From Amanita rubescens (lineage: Eukaryota; Basidiomycota; Agaricomycetes; Agaricales; Amanitaceae), in assembly GCA_015039365.1 (NCBI GenBank), contig WION01000275.1:1-64000 (forward strand): 64,000 nt of DNA, written 5' to 3'. The translations under genes and the position numbers were made by a program. Shown here in pieces: positions 35,166-46,631 of the stretch (position 1 is the first letter of the stretch; the number at the start of each line of letters is the position of its first letter). The notes below the pieces were generated by a model that saw only the letters and a list, made by a program, of their open reading frames with translations, searched no databases and was not told the DNA's origin.

Positions 35166-36087
35166 AACGATAACAACACTGTATCTCTGCAAGACTTGTA
35201 TCATGTCTCCGCCATCCGTAGACGCATTCGGCTTCCCGTCCTGCAACCGTCGCTCGTTGTATATACGCTAATCTATTGATACGATAATGTTGCTCGAACC
35301 AAAGAGTTCATGTGTTCATAAATTCGTATTTATTTTCGACTTCTCTTCCAATACCTACCTATTTATTGACTGTATGTCTATCCGCCTCCAGAATGTAACA
35401 TAAGCGGTTTTCAATCAATTATCAATTATCAATTATCAATTGCCTCAGCCACGTTTCCATAACTTTGGTTTTTTTAAGCACCTGCCTATAATGTCGCGGG
35501 AAACTGGCCATTGCATACTCGAGGCTTTACATTAAGCTTTCACATGAACAAGATTTGCATCCGCGGCATCAACATACGGTAATCAACGCATAAGTCGGAA
35601 ATGAGGACCCAATCATTTCCTGTGAACAATTAGAAGCGGCTTTGATTCCTGTCAACACATTTGTATTCAACTGTCACACTGCCTTCTGCCACCAGCCACG
35701 TAAGTCTAGAGCATTCAGTTACTGAGATCAGTTAGGTGCACATGCATCGCCGTGTTCCGACCTTGCGCGCAGCCGCGATTGCTCACTGATACTGTACCTC
35801 TGCATCTTCAACGAGGTGTGAGGCCTGAAGTAATATATTTGAGAAGGTATGTCCCGAACAGCGCTAGCGGTCCCGTTATCTCACATCAGGCATAATATTA
35901 GGCACATACTATGCACGTGGATGCGAATCCGAGTCTGGCAGGCTGGCGTCCCGAGTTAGTGAATTCTACGAAAACACTGGTTGTCTCCGGACAGATTAGC
36001 TCCAACGGGGCTGTTCTATCGATAACATAGAGCTATGGGCGCATCCCCCCTCTAGATCTCAACCTCTTCTTCACGTAATTCTCATCC
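35166..36087. other. Intergenic, STE12 3' flank
   Basis: No gene seen. A 7-bp microsatellite (TCAATTA, about four units) lies at 35411-35441. Confidence 0.5.
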
Positions 36088-36577
36088 ATGGACCCGAGCC
36101 GAGGTATTTATGATAAGAGCCTCTTACGTGAAGCGGCCCTGTTAGAAGCGCAGGTTGGTACCTAGCACCATTATTCACGGGCAAGGGCTGAGCGCTGATC
36201 AGGAACGGTTCTAGGATGCAGACGACGCAAATCGGCGTCGACACACCCACTGGTAAATAGCTTTTAATTTCATGAGTGTCCCTGATTATTCTGCTTGTGT
36301 ATAGAGAAGATTTAGACCTGACCTCCTCGATGCTTCTGACGCAGATTGTTCCGGAATAAAGCCTTTCTGGCGAACAATGAGAGGCAAGGCAGTCATCGCG
36401 CTAGCCGGTCTGTTGGTTATTGTCGCTATCGTAGGCGGCGTTGTTGGGGGAACAGTTCACAGGACCGTACTTGTAGCGCCTGCAGTTACGGTGGCACGAG
36501 TCGCCAGTGCGGCGGTGACGACCTCTGGGGTGATACCCTTCGGTTCTAGTCTTGTCGCTAGTTTCAAAATGGTCTGA
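36088..36577 (+). CDS. Small single-pass membrane protein, SLLREA family, short form
   Basis: Two exons (36088-36153, 36305-36577) joined in phase give 112 residues. MDPSRGIYDKSLLREAALLE is encoded before the intron and RRFRPDLLD after it. A glycine-rich span (AGLLVIVAIVGGVVGGTV) follows. Exon layout and motifs match the gene at 41660 (YDESLLREAP, YNPDLL, VVGGAVGGTV), so they are paralogues. This one lacks the Pro-rich linker and most of the tail. The intron is 151 nt, longer than usual, and part of it recurs near 39680. Function unknown; it may be a degraded paralogue that happens to remain open. Confidence 0.55.
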
Positions 36578-36945
36578 CATATTCTTTGTATGTGGGACCT
36601 TAGGGTTCTTATAGGATAGTGCGATATGGCTATGATCATGGGACTCCCGTCTAATATTGGACACCGGGACTTTGAGCAAACAGCCTACGCAATATCGCCA
36701 AGCGTTAAGTCAGCTAGACTGGGCAGAGTCCGCTCTAGCCCGGATGCAATTGTGTGTAGAGGCAATGGGTCATTGATGAAATGGCACAGCATGATTGTGA
36801 CGACTAGCACCCGCCCAGGCAGCGCACTGGAATACCGATCTGGAAGGTAGCCCTTTTCTCGCAGCCCAAAGTACCGTGGTGACATGTCACATCACATTTC
36901 CTAAAGACGGATCATTTCCACATTGAAACACCGAAAGGCGCGTCC

Positions 36946-37306
36946 TGACCAAAACGACTTCTCACATCCTTCAAGAGAGACCCGGAGGAGCGATTCGCGG
37001 CCCCACACACTGAGTGCAACGAGCTACCCCCGGCTGGGAAAATCGAGTCACCAACCTGCCACGCGTGCGCAGGCAGGTCTATGTCGTGTTAACGTCAGGT
37101 GAAGCCACGTTTTGAAGATAGCTTTGCTGACATATGCAAAAAAGTCCGGAAGGTTTGAAATGTCGACTCTTGGTCGTGTTTGAAGGAGAATCAGATGATC
37201 CGGACTCTACTTTTTCAAGTCGCCCAACTTTTCCTGGGAATTTATCTATCGCGCGATGCAGCCAATCGATCATATTCTCTGTTCGAATATTCGTCTGATG
37301 CCAAAG
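36946..37306 (-). repeat. Dispersed repeat, long copy (inverted relative to 23270)
   Basis: 361 bp that match 23270-23532 as reverse complement with few differences, plus about 110 bp absent from the short copy (roughly 37105-37215). The flanks of the two copies differ, so the ends of the element are defined by the comparison. No terminal inverted repeats or target-site duplication were evident. Confidence 0.9.
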
Positions 37307-37367
37307 ACTCTGACAATGAGATCGTCACTACTCTTATATTATGCATCCATCGGTCGGCTCTAATACA

Positions 37368-37622
37368 GGCGAATGGTCGCTTGACCCATCATCACATTCC
37401 CTTGCTTGGTCCATCCCTGTAATACTATCACCCCATGATGACACTCGTTCTGGTTCGCTGATTTTCAGTGTCAACGGGGACGATCCAGCCTTGTTCTTCT
37501 CAGTCAAAGTGAACTTTGTAGGTCAAGGAAGTCTTGCTGGGGTGAACATTGTTTCTGTTGCTAACATCAATGATGGAGACAGCCCAGATTTTTTGGTGGA
37601 TGTGTCTGTTAGTACTGAAAAT
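37368..37622 (+). pseudogene. Fragment of coatomer subunit delta (C-terminal end)
   Basis: One open frame reads GEWSLDPSSHSLAWSIPVI, RSGSLIFSVNGDDP, LFFSVKVNFVGQGSLAGVNI and NDGDSPDFLVDVSV. This is the end of the mu-homology domain of delta-COP (Ret2/ARCN1). Only about 85 of roughly 500 residues are present. Upstream lies the dispersed repeat and downstream the frame runs into unrelated sequence. It contains no intron. It cannot make a working coatomer subunit; the parent gene must be elsewhere. Confidence 0.8.
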
Positions 37623-37686
37623 GTTGCTGCCATGCCAGACATATGCACAGATGAAGTGATACCATGTCTACTGGGACAAACAGTAG

Positions 37687-38886
37687 TTACTGGCCCATTT
37701 TCTCCACAAATTCCCCCATTTTGCCAGATAGGATTTCCTCTGTCATTTTTCTGACTAATATAATGTGTGGATAACATTCAAGAGACAGACAAAAGCTTAT
37801 TAACTCACCACTCTGCCTCCAGGCACACCCCGGCCTGGGGTTGATTCCGGTTAATCCCAACCCAACAAAACTTTGTGGCATTGGGTGATAACAAGCATCC
37901 GAGTCAGTATGGGGGAAAAAAGTCATGCCTGCCTTTTGGTGCTGGGGAGAGGCTTGGGTGGGATGTTGTAGTGCACAAGGAGGTACAAATCGAATGGACT
38001 CTCCTTCACAGAACTTTAGAAGGTATGATCTTTTGAGGGTGTATTGGGCCTTAGCCTCTGTTTGAATGTTGGCTTACAGGTATGGCAAATTAGTAGTTGG
38101 TATGATATACTAGTCATTGGACTCACCAATCCCATCATCAAAGCTGATAATACCCCCCTGGCTTTGGACCTCAACATAGTTCCCTGCTTCCCCAAGTTCA
38201 TCACCTTCCCAAACAGCACTTGAATCTTTTGGTGTATGTTTTGCCATATTCTCCCACACAAGTTGTGGTGATAGCTTCATGAGTGCTTCTCGATGTTCAA
38301 GGATAGGAGAGTGGGAGGATGCATCGACGTAATTGGGGTGAAAAGGCCCGACTCGCTAGTTTGAGAATAAGCTTTATTCCTCTCCTAGCAAACTACACAC
38401 CTGGGTAAAGAACCAATGAGCAAGCTCATGGTGTACAGTCACTTTGAGGAGGGCCTCCATCGCAAGCTGATCATAGCTGTCCTTCATTGCGCCACAAAGC
38501 ATATCTACATATCTTTTTGTAATAAAGATGAAGTTTTTGAGCACTTCAGTGCGTCGATGAAAGCCATAGCCATTAGAGATGTCTTGCTCCACCATCACAA
38601 ATTTTGGGGTTTGTTTGATGAGAAGTTTGCGGATGGCTGCTCGGTGGTTGACAATCCCTTTTGATGATGATTTTGGATGCCATTTAGCATCTCCAAGGTA
38701 CACAGCAATCAAAGCATCTATGACACTGTCATATTTACCCTTAGAAGTCAGGGTTTGAAGGTGGCTGAGGAGCAAATGATGGAAAGGGTGGCTGTGAGGA
38801 ACTAGAGTTGTTGGAACAACACCAGCATTAAGTTCTTGGAGGGTGCATGTGTACAGCAGAACATTAGAGAGGTTGGTGTTAATCAT
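37687..38886 (-). CDS. Putative zincin-like protein with HExxH motif
   Basis: Three exons (38886-38401, 38355-38127, 38003-37687) give a 343-residue model. Exon 1 holds KFVMVEQDISNGYGFHR, FIFITKRYVDMLCGAM and VTVHHELAHWFFTQ, where HELAH fits the HExxH zinc-binding motif. Exon 2 (DASSHSPILEHREALMKL, EGDELGEAGNYVEVQ, GGIISFDDG) resembles a family of Agaricomycete hypothetical proteins with the same order of motifs. A third zinc ligand could be the Glu in GEAGNY, which is a guess. The last exon and the 123-nt second intron are less certain. Base composition is more AT-rich than the housekeeping genes nearby, similar to the NLR genes. Activity is unproven. Confidence 0.6.
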
Positions 38887-40728
38887 GGTGGTCGTTGTAA
38901 AGGAGGAATGGTAAAAATAGGGGTTGAGATGCAGTCATCCTATACTAGGTGTGGCAGTGCCGACGCGCCAAATAAATAACTATACACACAATGTTTGAAC
39001 AAGTTGTAGTGTCGTGTCCCAGAGTAAGAATTCTCTCTGCATCTGCAGCAAATGCCTGAACATCATCTATTTGAGCTTGAAGGCATGCAACATCTCCATG
39101 TTGGATGCGCAGGGTTTCTCTATGAATGACCATATCAAACAAAACATGGTTGCATGTGAAATTTGGGTGTGATCACGGCCGTTCACGGTGAACTGTCGTG
39201 AATGACCCAGCGTGAATATGATCTGCGTCTATGATTCGTGCCAAATGTGAACGCGAACACGATCGCTGATGCAAGACCCCCACAGTGACTCAGCTTAACG
39301 ATGCGCTCTGAGGATGGCTCAACATTGACAATGTATAAGGGAGAGCAGTGTAGGCATGTCAGGGAGTGAGCCGGGGAGGGTCGGTTGTCCTGGAAAGGGG
39401 GGTCTTGAAGGTGCCGCTAGAACATCTCACCACTCATCGCCCGCATTCCTTTTCCTTCCGCGCTGACTCTATCGTTGCGGTGCTAGGACTTATGGAAAAG
39501 GGCTGCGATTGTGTTCTCGATGATTGGCATTAGGGTGAACCCTTGAATCATCATGCTCTGGCCTTGAAATACTGTAGATTGTACCATCACAACAAAATAT
39601 TGACGATGAAGCGACGGAAAGCAGCTCAAAGACTTAAGTAATGTCTTTCAATTCCAGGAATAAGACCTAATCAAATAGGATACTAGGATACGGATGACAC
39701 GAATCAGCGTCGACACGCCCATGATCCTTCAAAACGAGGCAGCTAAGGTACACCTACTGGATAGTGTCCATAATGTTCTCTATTACTCTGCTCACATGTA
39801 TAGAGAAGTCGTGGACCTGACCGTCCTGTGCTCCTGATACATGTCGTCCGAGGGTGACAGAAGTTGTTGGCCTGTCAGCTATGGGCATCACCTCTCCCAA
39901 AGCAGACTCACGGCGAGCGCGGTATTGCCAGTTTGATGGTGAGCTTTCCTTCAGATGGTATCGCAAAAGGTTTGGTTCTGGTCAAAGAAGGTAAGAAAAT
40001 GCCACATTTTGATTTTCATGCAAAGCATCACAAACCGTTTGTATCAAAACAATAAAGTTCTTTAGATCCGGTGGCATTGACGCAAGCTCTCCAGATTTTG
40101 ATGATCCTCAATGGAAATCTTGAGGCTACTGCAAACTGGTTAAGGAGCATTTGGCGCAGTATGAGTTGATTACCTACCGTCACTGTTGCAATGCTGGTTG
40201 CACAAGACCGGCTATTTAGACCGGTTCCAATGAGCTGTTGAACGTAGTAAGCTTTGTGAGAACTTCATATTAATTTTAGCGTCCGGGCCGTACTACCGTC
40301 GCCCGAAGCGCCGATTCTGCCCTTCAGTGTCGAGTTGGCTCTGCATGAGTACCGTATTGATTTGTGCTAGCACTGAGTCCAATATATTGAGCAGCCCTGG
40401 GTGTTGGCTTGAATGGCACGCGCCGTCCCATGCTTTGATCTACATTTGGATCACAATGCCAATCACGTCGTGTTACTAGAACAACAGCGCAAGGCAACCT
40501 CGTGACGTACACGAATTGGGCTCAAAGGAAATGAGTTTGCAGGCATATATCAGGCCAAAGCATTGGAGTCCCTGCATCTTCTCAACCTTGTATCTTTGCA
40601 GCCCTAGCCGCAGCCGACCTTTATCTTCTTTCTCATTCCAGGTGGTAATCTTGCCCGGAGGCATACACGTGCTTTCTCAGACGACTACTCGACGCATATC
40701 CTTGAACGAAAATTCTTGAACTTTTCTG
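38887..40728. other. Intergenic, AT-rich, one family remnant
   Basis: No convincing gene. A minus-strand frame (39142-38945) lies upstream of the HExxH gene and could be a missed 5' exon. A short palindrome GTTCACGGTGAAC lies near 39180. A remnant of the SLLREA family is annotated separately. Confidence 0.4.
39672..39838 (+). pseudogene. Remnant of the SLLREA membrane-protein family
   Basis: Matches the intron and start of exon 2 of the gene at 36088: CTAGGATACGGATGACACGA, CAGCGTCGACACGCCC, TATTACTCTGCT and TGTATAGAGAAG..GGACCTGACC. Exon 1 and the membrane span are missing and the exon 2 frame ends quickly. Confidence 0.6.
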
Positions 40729-41429
40729 ATGTTATTTGTACTTCGGCTGCGTATTCCACTATACGCCACTTTGGTAAGTACCATCGCAAATCGGTATCCG
40801 GGTACCTGAACCATACGGAGCAGGTGCTATTCTCGTTGTTGGTATTCTGTCTGTGCTGTGCACGGTTGAATTTCACGACAACGAAACTGGATGGTTATGG
40901 TAAGTTCGCTATTCAGTGCCTCTACCTTGGAATAAAGCTGAATACCTGGACAGAACCGATTGTAGTAGAATTGTTGGTCACAACACTGTTGACTATACCT
41001 TGGGCGCTGTATATGTAAGTTGTATATTTTATTCCAAAAGCGAGGTTGACAATATGTTCAGCATTTACTGTATCTCTAAACGAGTCGAGACCAAGTATGT
41101 GTCCAAATTCCGGGAAGAGATCGTTGGTCTTGCCATCTTGTGGCTTTTCTGGATAGTGGGCGCAGCCGATGCTAGCGTAAGCGTCGCGAACAATTAATAA
41201 CTCAATTTGAGCCTAAAAGCTTTTTTAGGGGATTTGGCCAGACGTATCAGGGTGCCTGCAAGACCGAGAATGTCAAGTGATGTCCGCGCTGCTAGCGTTT
41301 TCGTGGCTAGCTTGGGTAACGCTCTTTGCAATTCTGGTCTTGGACACGTTGTTCGTGATTGCAAACAAGTTTTGGATGGAACCAATCCATGGCAGGTTGG
41401 ATCCGAGGATGAGTAGAGTGATGGCGTAG
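40729..41429 (+). CDS. MARVEL-domain-like four-span membrane protein
   Basis: Four exons (40729-40773, 40824-41014, 41062-41176, 41229-41429) give 183 residues. Four hydrophobic segments are visible: TLVLFSLLVFCLCCARL, ELLVTTLLTIPWALYI, EIVGLAILWLFWIVGAADAS and ALLAFSWLAWVTLFAILVL. The conserved ends include ARLNFTTT, WTEPIVVELL, FREEI and MEPIHGRLDPR. The loop between spans 3 and 4 has two Cys (GCLQDRECQ), as in relatives. These small tetraspan proteins are frequent in Agaricomycetes; roles in membrane domains or vesicle traffic are inferred from the MARVEL fold only. A short in-frame intron inside exon 2 (near 40904) cannot be excluded. Confidence 0.8.
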
Positions 41430-41659
41430 GACCTGGTACTGTAGCCTTGCTGGCTGTATGGAACACAGCGTGTTAATTACTTTCCGTTTTGAGGAAGAGA
41501 TGAAACGCAAGGGGTAACGACTAGACTAGTTCGGCCATCATGCCATTTACTCAATGAGGCTGTTCATTCTCGCCTAAGCCTTCCCTCGCCTTCCTTCCCT
41601 GGGCGTTCCCCACCTTCTCACATTCTCCCTCGTGTTCGTGAAGTTATTATTTACTGCTC

Positions 41660-42361
41660 ATGAACTCGGTTGGCGGCAGTTATGATGAGAGCCTCCTAAG
41701 GGAGGCTCCGGCAGCAACCAGGGAGCAGTTGCAGGTGAACGTCATCACTTCTTATATACGTTTAATTCTGATCAAGTATTCTTTCGTATATATCTAGGAA
41801 GGGTACAACCCAGACCTCCTGATCGCTCCTACGAGACACAAGTCAGTACGCCAACAATCTCCACTTCAGTCAACACCTCCAGGCGCTGCCCCACCAGCGC
41901 TCCCAGCGTTTTCACAGCATGGCTCAGGCTTGGAACATGGAAACGTGGTACCTGTTGGGAAATCATTCAATTCGTACGATCTTCTCAGTGAAAAGCCGCC
42001 GGAAGGTACATCGTTCTGGGGGTCAACGACAGGCAAAATAATCATCGGCGTTATCATCGCTTTGGTGATCATTGGCGCTGTGGTTGGTGGTGCTGTTGGT
42101 GGTACCGTAGGCAAGAAGAAATCCAGCAACATCGCCGGATCGACATCGAAATCGTCGACGGGCACGACGGCGCAGGCTATAGGCGGTGGCTCTTCGGCTG
42201 CTTCAGAGACAGCCACGTTCACCGGAATCCCAACTATCAGTATTACGGTTTTACCATCCACCACCGAATCGGCAACTAGGCCCTTAATCTCACTCCTAGC
42301 ACCAGGGCAAAACGTTGATGAAAAGTTTGGGGAATTAGCGAATAATCAAGCTATTGGATGA
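41660..42361 (+). CDS. Small single-pass membrane protein, SLLREA family
   Basis: Two exons (41660-41734, 41798-42361) give 212 residues. Exon 1 encodes MNSVGGSYDESLLREAP; exon 2 continues EGYNPDLLIAP, a Pro-rich linker, FWGSTTGKIIIGVIIALVII and the small-residue run GAVVGGAVGGTVGKKK that marks the membrane span. A Ser/Thr-rich tail follows. No signal peptide, so it is probably a type II or tail-inserted protein. A shorter paralogue lies at 36088 and a remnant at 39672. The function is unknown. Confidence 0.75.
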
Positions 42362-43661
42362 AATTCAACAACAGCAGTGAGTAATCATGCATGAATTCGT
42401 CATTGAATTTGATACGAAATTGTTGCAGTAGCCACCATCATATTCCATTTGCGATATCCATGTTGGACGATACGAGTTGGAGGGAAATTTACGAACAATC
42501 TCTTAAATGTTATTTACTTTGCATGTGATTGTATGTCTTCAAAATTCTACTTTCGTTCAACTACTCCTCGTAATCACAGTATAATTCATACCCTTCATCT
42601 GGCTCGATCTGATCGTACTTGTGATTGTTTATTGCCTATCTCAAATTCGAGCATAAATTCGAGCGGTCACACGCACTATAATCCCGCTATGAGAGAAAAA
42701 TTCCTAAACCTGTCATTGTTCCTGATATCCAAATATCTCTGCACAGGTCAGGATGACATACGCACTTCATCAGATTAAGACGCTCATTACCAATCAAGAA
42801 CCGAAGAACTTGACTTTGGGGGTTCCATTTCCTAATACACACATTCAGGAGGGCAATGTATCTTGCTTTCTACCAGGGCGGCGTACATGCTTTCTTCCTC
42901 CCGCTTTAGGCGCAGAAGTGCTATCCAAGCTCACACTAGGCTGGTGCATCGTGCCGCAGACCTTGGAAAGGCACACGTGTGGAAATCTGCACAGGTTTTC
43001 CGCCACAACATGTCATTTCCTCTTTTGCTTTTTCCCCCGCATTATTTCCGCCGCCCAACGAGAGGACCACGTCATCAGCGCCCATACTGATGATTTGCGT
43101 TATCAGCTTCTAGTGCTCCACGTGGCTTTGACACGAGGGCATGGAGCCCAAAAGCATCGCAACGCCCATTTTTGGACAATGGTTATACCACTCTACCAGC
43201 GATACTAAGCTAGGTGGGCAGAAGAAACCACTATATCCCGAGATAGGGCGGATAGGCACAGGCTCAACGCACCTTGAAACGTTCACAAGTCCGCAGCAAC
43301 AGAGGAAGCCAAAAAGGCTAAAGAAGATGGATTCGTTGGCGAACCCAGGCAAGCCACGGAAGCGGCACCTCGTCCCCGCACCCTAGTCGTTTCACCCTTC
43401 GGAAATCCGACTCTTTCTGATCAACGGTTCAAGGCTGTTGCCGCGATAGCAGCGGTAAAAGGCATTTGGCGTCACAAAAGACATTTTTGCACAAGAAATT
43501 GCGAAAAGTTTGTCTTTTAGTTTGTGGTTTGGGAAATACAACACGCTAATTGAATTATTAAGATTGAAACCCATGCTAACGTCAATTCCGAGTGAAAAGA
43601 ACATATTAAGAAATCCAATATATATAAAAAAGTCATATCTATACAACATCTGCCGACACGC
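42362..43661. other. Intergenic, no gene recognised
   Basis: Several overlapping frames occur (for example plus 42753-43208), and a stretch near 43290-43460 reads AATEEAKKAKEDGFVGEP in one frame, but I could not build a spliced model or recognise a family. The last 200 bp are AT-rich, as expected for 3' flanks. Confidence 0.35.
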
Positions 43662-45360
43662 CTAATCCCCTTCCATCGAACTACCTCGTGACAAAGGTCT
43701 TCGAAATGCCAGAGGTGGCGGTGAAAACCCCAGGGTAGGGGATCGTTGTTGGATATAGCTCAAGGTCGGAGAATGCCGGATATGTTCCAGAGTAGGGCTT
43801 TGACCAGCAGGTGGGGACGAGTATATGTGGCGGGACATGCGTTGTTCTGCGGACGTGGCATCTGTCAAAAGGAACGTTACGACTTCCTGTGTTATGATCT
43901 CCATTTCTTGCTCCGGTATCGTTGGCTGTGTTAGCTGAAAGATGCTATCTGATCGACTTTGCCTAACGGGACGCCGAGGACTTTGCGTCCGTTGCATCAT
44001 TTGATGCTGCGGTTCCTGTTGTTGATCCCGAGAGGAACCAACGGGGAGTGACTGCCCGATGCTGGCGAATGGGTCCGATGGGATTAGGTATACGCTAGGA
44101 GTAGGCGGTGCATCTGCAGACGGTTTAGGAACCATCTCCGATTGAGCATTGGGGGAAGACGGTAGAAAGCGAATAGACATCTTTCGCATGGTTGGACCCT
44201 GTGCTTTCATATCGTTCATGGACGGCGGTGAAGCCGCTATGCTTGCATCTAGAGCGTTATTGGGCGAAACACCACCGGATGGGGGCCATTGAAAAGTGCG
44301 CAGTTCATCTCCTGGAACGGAGACTTGCGTCGTTTCCACCAGGGCAGGCAGTGCAGGTAGTGGATTTTCGACAGCCCTTGCGGGAGGTGCCGCTGGCGGT
44401 AGTGGTGGTGGTAGGGCAGGGAGGCTTTTATTGGCCTCTAGATCACCATTCCTCTTCCGCCATAGTAAAAAAGCGGCGTTTGCCAGTAGGACGAGTGCTA
44501 TAATGCCTGCAAAGACACCAACCACAGTGCCTCCTACGATGGCACCTACGTTCCGTTGCGCAGGAGATCGTGTCGGTGAAGGGGCCGTCGAGGTCATTGG
44601 CTGCGATAGCTGTGTCGCTATCGTTGGGGAACTTATTGGCAAATTACTTTTTGTGGCTGTGGGGCACGCAAATTGCGCCGCCCGAGTCATGTTTGACTTT
44701 GGCTGAATCAGGCTCTCAGATACGCACGGATCAAAGCAAAGAACAGAGTTACTTTAGGTAGATCTGCTGCTCTCCGAAACTCCGCGTACTCGCATGTACT
44801 CGGGGGATTAATGGCGCTGTATTCCCGTGAGGCTTTGGACGAAACATAGGATCCCAACCTACCCAACTGTGCCTCCATGACAATGATTTGGCCGAAGCGC
44901 ACTATGATAGAAAAACCATAGAGCTACGTGGGTGTAAGATCTGTAGCATTTGCTAAAATGGGGACATACGTTGAGATTTGTTTTTGACATGCAAGTCCCA
45001 TCCTTTCGCATAGGGGTCTTTGCCACCGCAAGCACTATTAAACCCCCCATGTAGCGGAGTACAGGGGTTGTCAAATGTAGATTGAACAATTGAAAGGCAA
45101 CTACGCATTTGTTAGTTATCTGGGCACTTCAGCTGTCCCGCATGACTACCTTGAAGGGAATAGAAATTTTACTGTGCTGTTAGAATGGGCGAAGATTCTG
45201 GAGGGTGAATATTTGTCGTAGTCCGAGTCAACCGCGACCTATTGTAAGATCATGTAAGTAGCGCGACTTTGATCGAGAGCCAACATCTCACGTGAACGAC
45301 TTTAAAGCAACGCGCAACGGAAAAGAGCGCGACGAGCAGGAGAGCCCTAGCACATTTCAT
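43662..45360 (-). CDS. Secreted cupredoxin-like domain with membrane anchor
   Basis: Six exons (45360-45292, 45238-45150, 45100-44970, 44923-44863, 44816-44753, 44702-43662) give 484 residues. A signal peptide (MKCARALLLVALFSVARCF) leads a plastocyanin-like domain: VAVDSDYDKYSPSRIFAH, VKFLFPS, IVQSTFDNPCTPLHGGF, LWFFYHS, HCHGGTVGAINP. A Ser/Thr-rich linker, one span (GAIVGGTVVGVFAGIIALVL) and a 220-residue Pro/Ser-rich cytosolic tail follow. In copper-binding relatives the ligands are His, Cys, His and Met. Here Cys and His of HCH remain, but the first His (before SIVQS) and the Met (Thr in HCHGGTV) appear changed, so copper binding is doubtful. A cell-surface role is inferred from the architecture. 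Confidence 0.85.
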
Positions 45361-45785
45361 AGTATCATCTATGATGGAAGCAGAGAAGGTGAACGAAAGG
45401 AATGGGCACGGTTAAGAATGAAGATATGAACATGATTCCATCAATGAAATCGCAAGCAGTAGACTTGAGCCGTCTTCATTAGGTATTCTATCCAGTGATC
45501 AGAGTATATCATTATTTTGCGAGTAGCCTGCCGACAGTGCGAGCGATTGACTACCTTTCATTCGTAAATCAATGTGCGTCATGCCCGGTGTCATGTCACG
45601 GGGATAAATAGCTGCAGTTCCCTAGCACCAGGTTGGTCGCCTTGCGCTAACCGTGGTAATAAAATCGCTATCATCACTGCAGATCAACACCGTTCATAGC
45701 ATCAATGTCGCCGAGTTGTACACCCGCTTGTTTGGTCCAGAGTCAGAGCTTGTTTACTTGCGTGCGTGGGGTATAAACAAAAGAT
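45361..45785. promoter_or_regulatory. Divergent promoter, cupredoxin gene / YAE1
   Basis: 425 bp between divergent start codons; no element assigned. Confidence 0.4.
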
Positions 45786-46446
45786 ATGATGGACTTGGAT
45801 TCACCTTGGGCCGACGAGGCGGATTTCAACATCGTCCGAGAAAATGAATGGTCAAAAATAGAGTCCGGGTTCACAAATGTATGCCTAGCGTCTAGTCCCG
45901 AGAGCGTGAGCTAACGCAATTTACTTTGTGCAGGCGGGCTATCGGGAAGGAATCACTGAAGGCAAAGAATCAACACTGCAAGAGGGATTTGATGCGGGTT
46001 TTGCCCAAGTAGGCGCGCCTTTAGGTCGAGAGCTGGGGATACTTCGAGGCATTGCGTCAGCCCTTGTCCGTTTCTTGTCACTTTCCGGACCGCTATCTTC
46101 GACACTAGACGAAGCTCGAGACATCTCTACACAACTTGCAAGCATCAGATACTCTGATATTGCACCACCAGATCTTGAAGCAGAAGCCCACGCTCGAGAG
46201 CATCTTGAGAGCGAAGAAGGCGACGATGACGTTGATATACCAGAAGAATTGGCAGAGAAACGGAAGATGGAAATGTTGGAGGATATGTTGGCAGGTATGA
46301 CTGCGGGCGGGCATAAAGTGGGAGCGCAGAGGCCGACGATGGATGATGTCAGGAGGCTGAAAGACCGGTTATATGGGCTTTGCGGGACGATTGGAGTGAA
46401 CGCAGAGTTGACCTTTCGACAAGACCGTACGGACATGCAGCGTTGA
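45786..46446 (+). CDS. YAE1: Yae1-domain protein
   Basis: Two exons (45786-45878, 45934-46446) give 201 residues. An acidic start (MDLDSPWADEADFN) is followed by the Yae1 segment with spaced glycines, GYREGITEGKESTLQEGFDA plus GFAQVG. The C-terminal part has LKDRLYGLCGTIGV. Yeast Yae1 with Lto1 is an adaptor that delivers iron-sulfur clusters to the ABC protein Rli1, needed for ribosome recycling. The single intron falls just before the glycine segment. The start at 45786 gives MMDLDS; 45789 is equally possible. Confidence 0.88.
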
Positions 46447-46631
46447 TAGCACACTTTCGTACGTCGAGCAGCTCACGTTGGTGTTCACCCATTGCAGATA
46501 CCAAATAGCAAGAGATTTCTTCATTGTTGGTCCTTTTGAACAGACTTTAGCGTGGGAATGGGCTAGTCATTTTGATCAATCGCGAGCGGGTGACATTATA
46601 AGATATCTCTCGTTAGATCACTACTGCTATC

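Noticed and set aside
42753..43208. 151-codon frame as a gene
   Set aside because: No motif and no supporting splice pattern; three frames are about equally open here.
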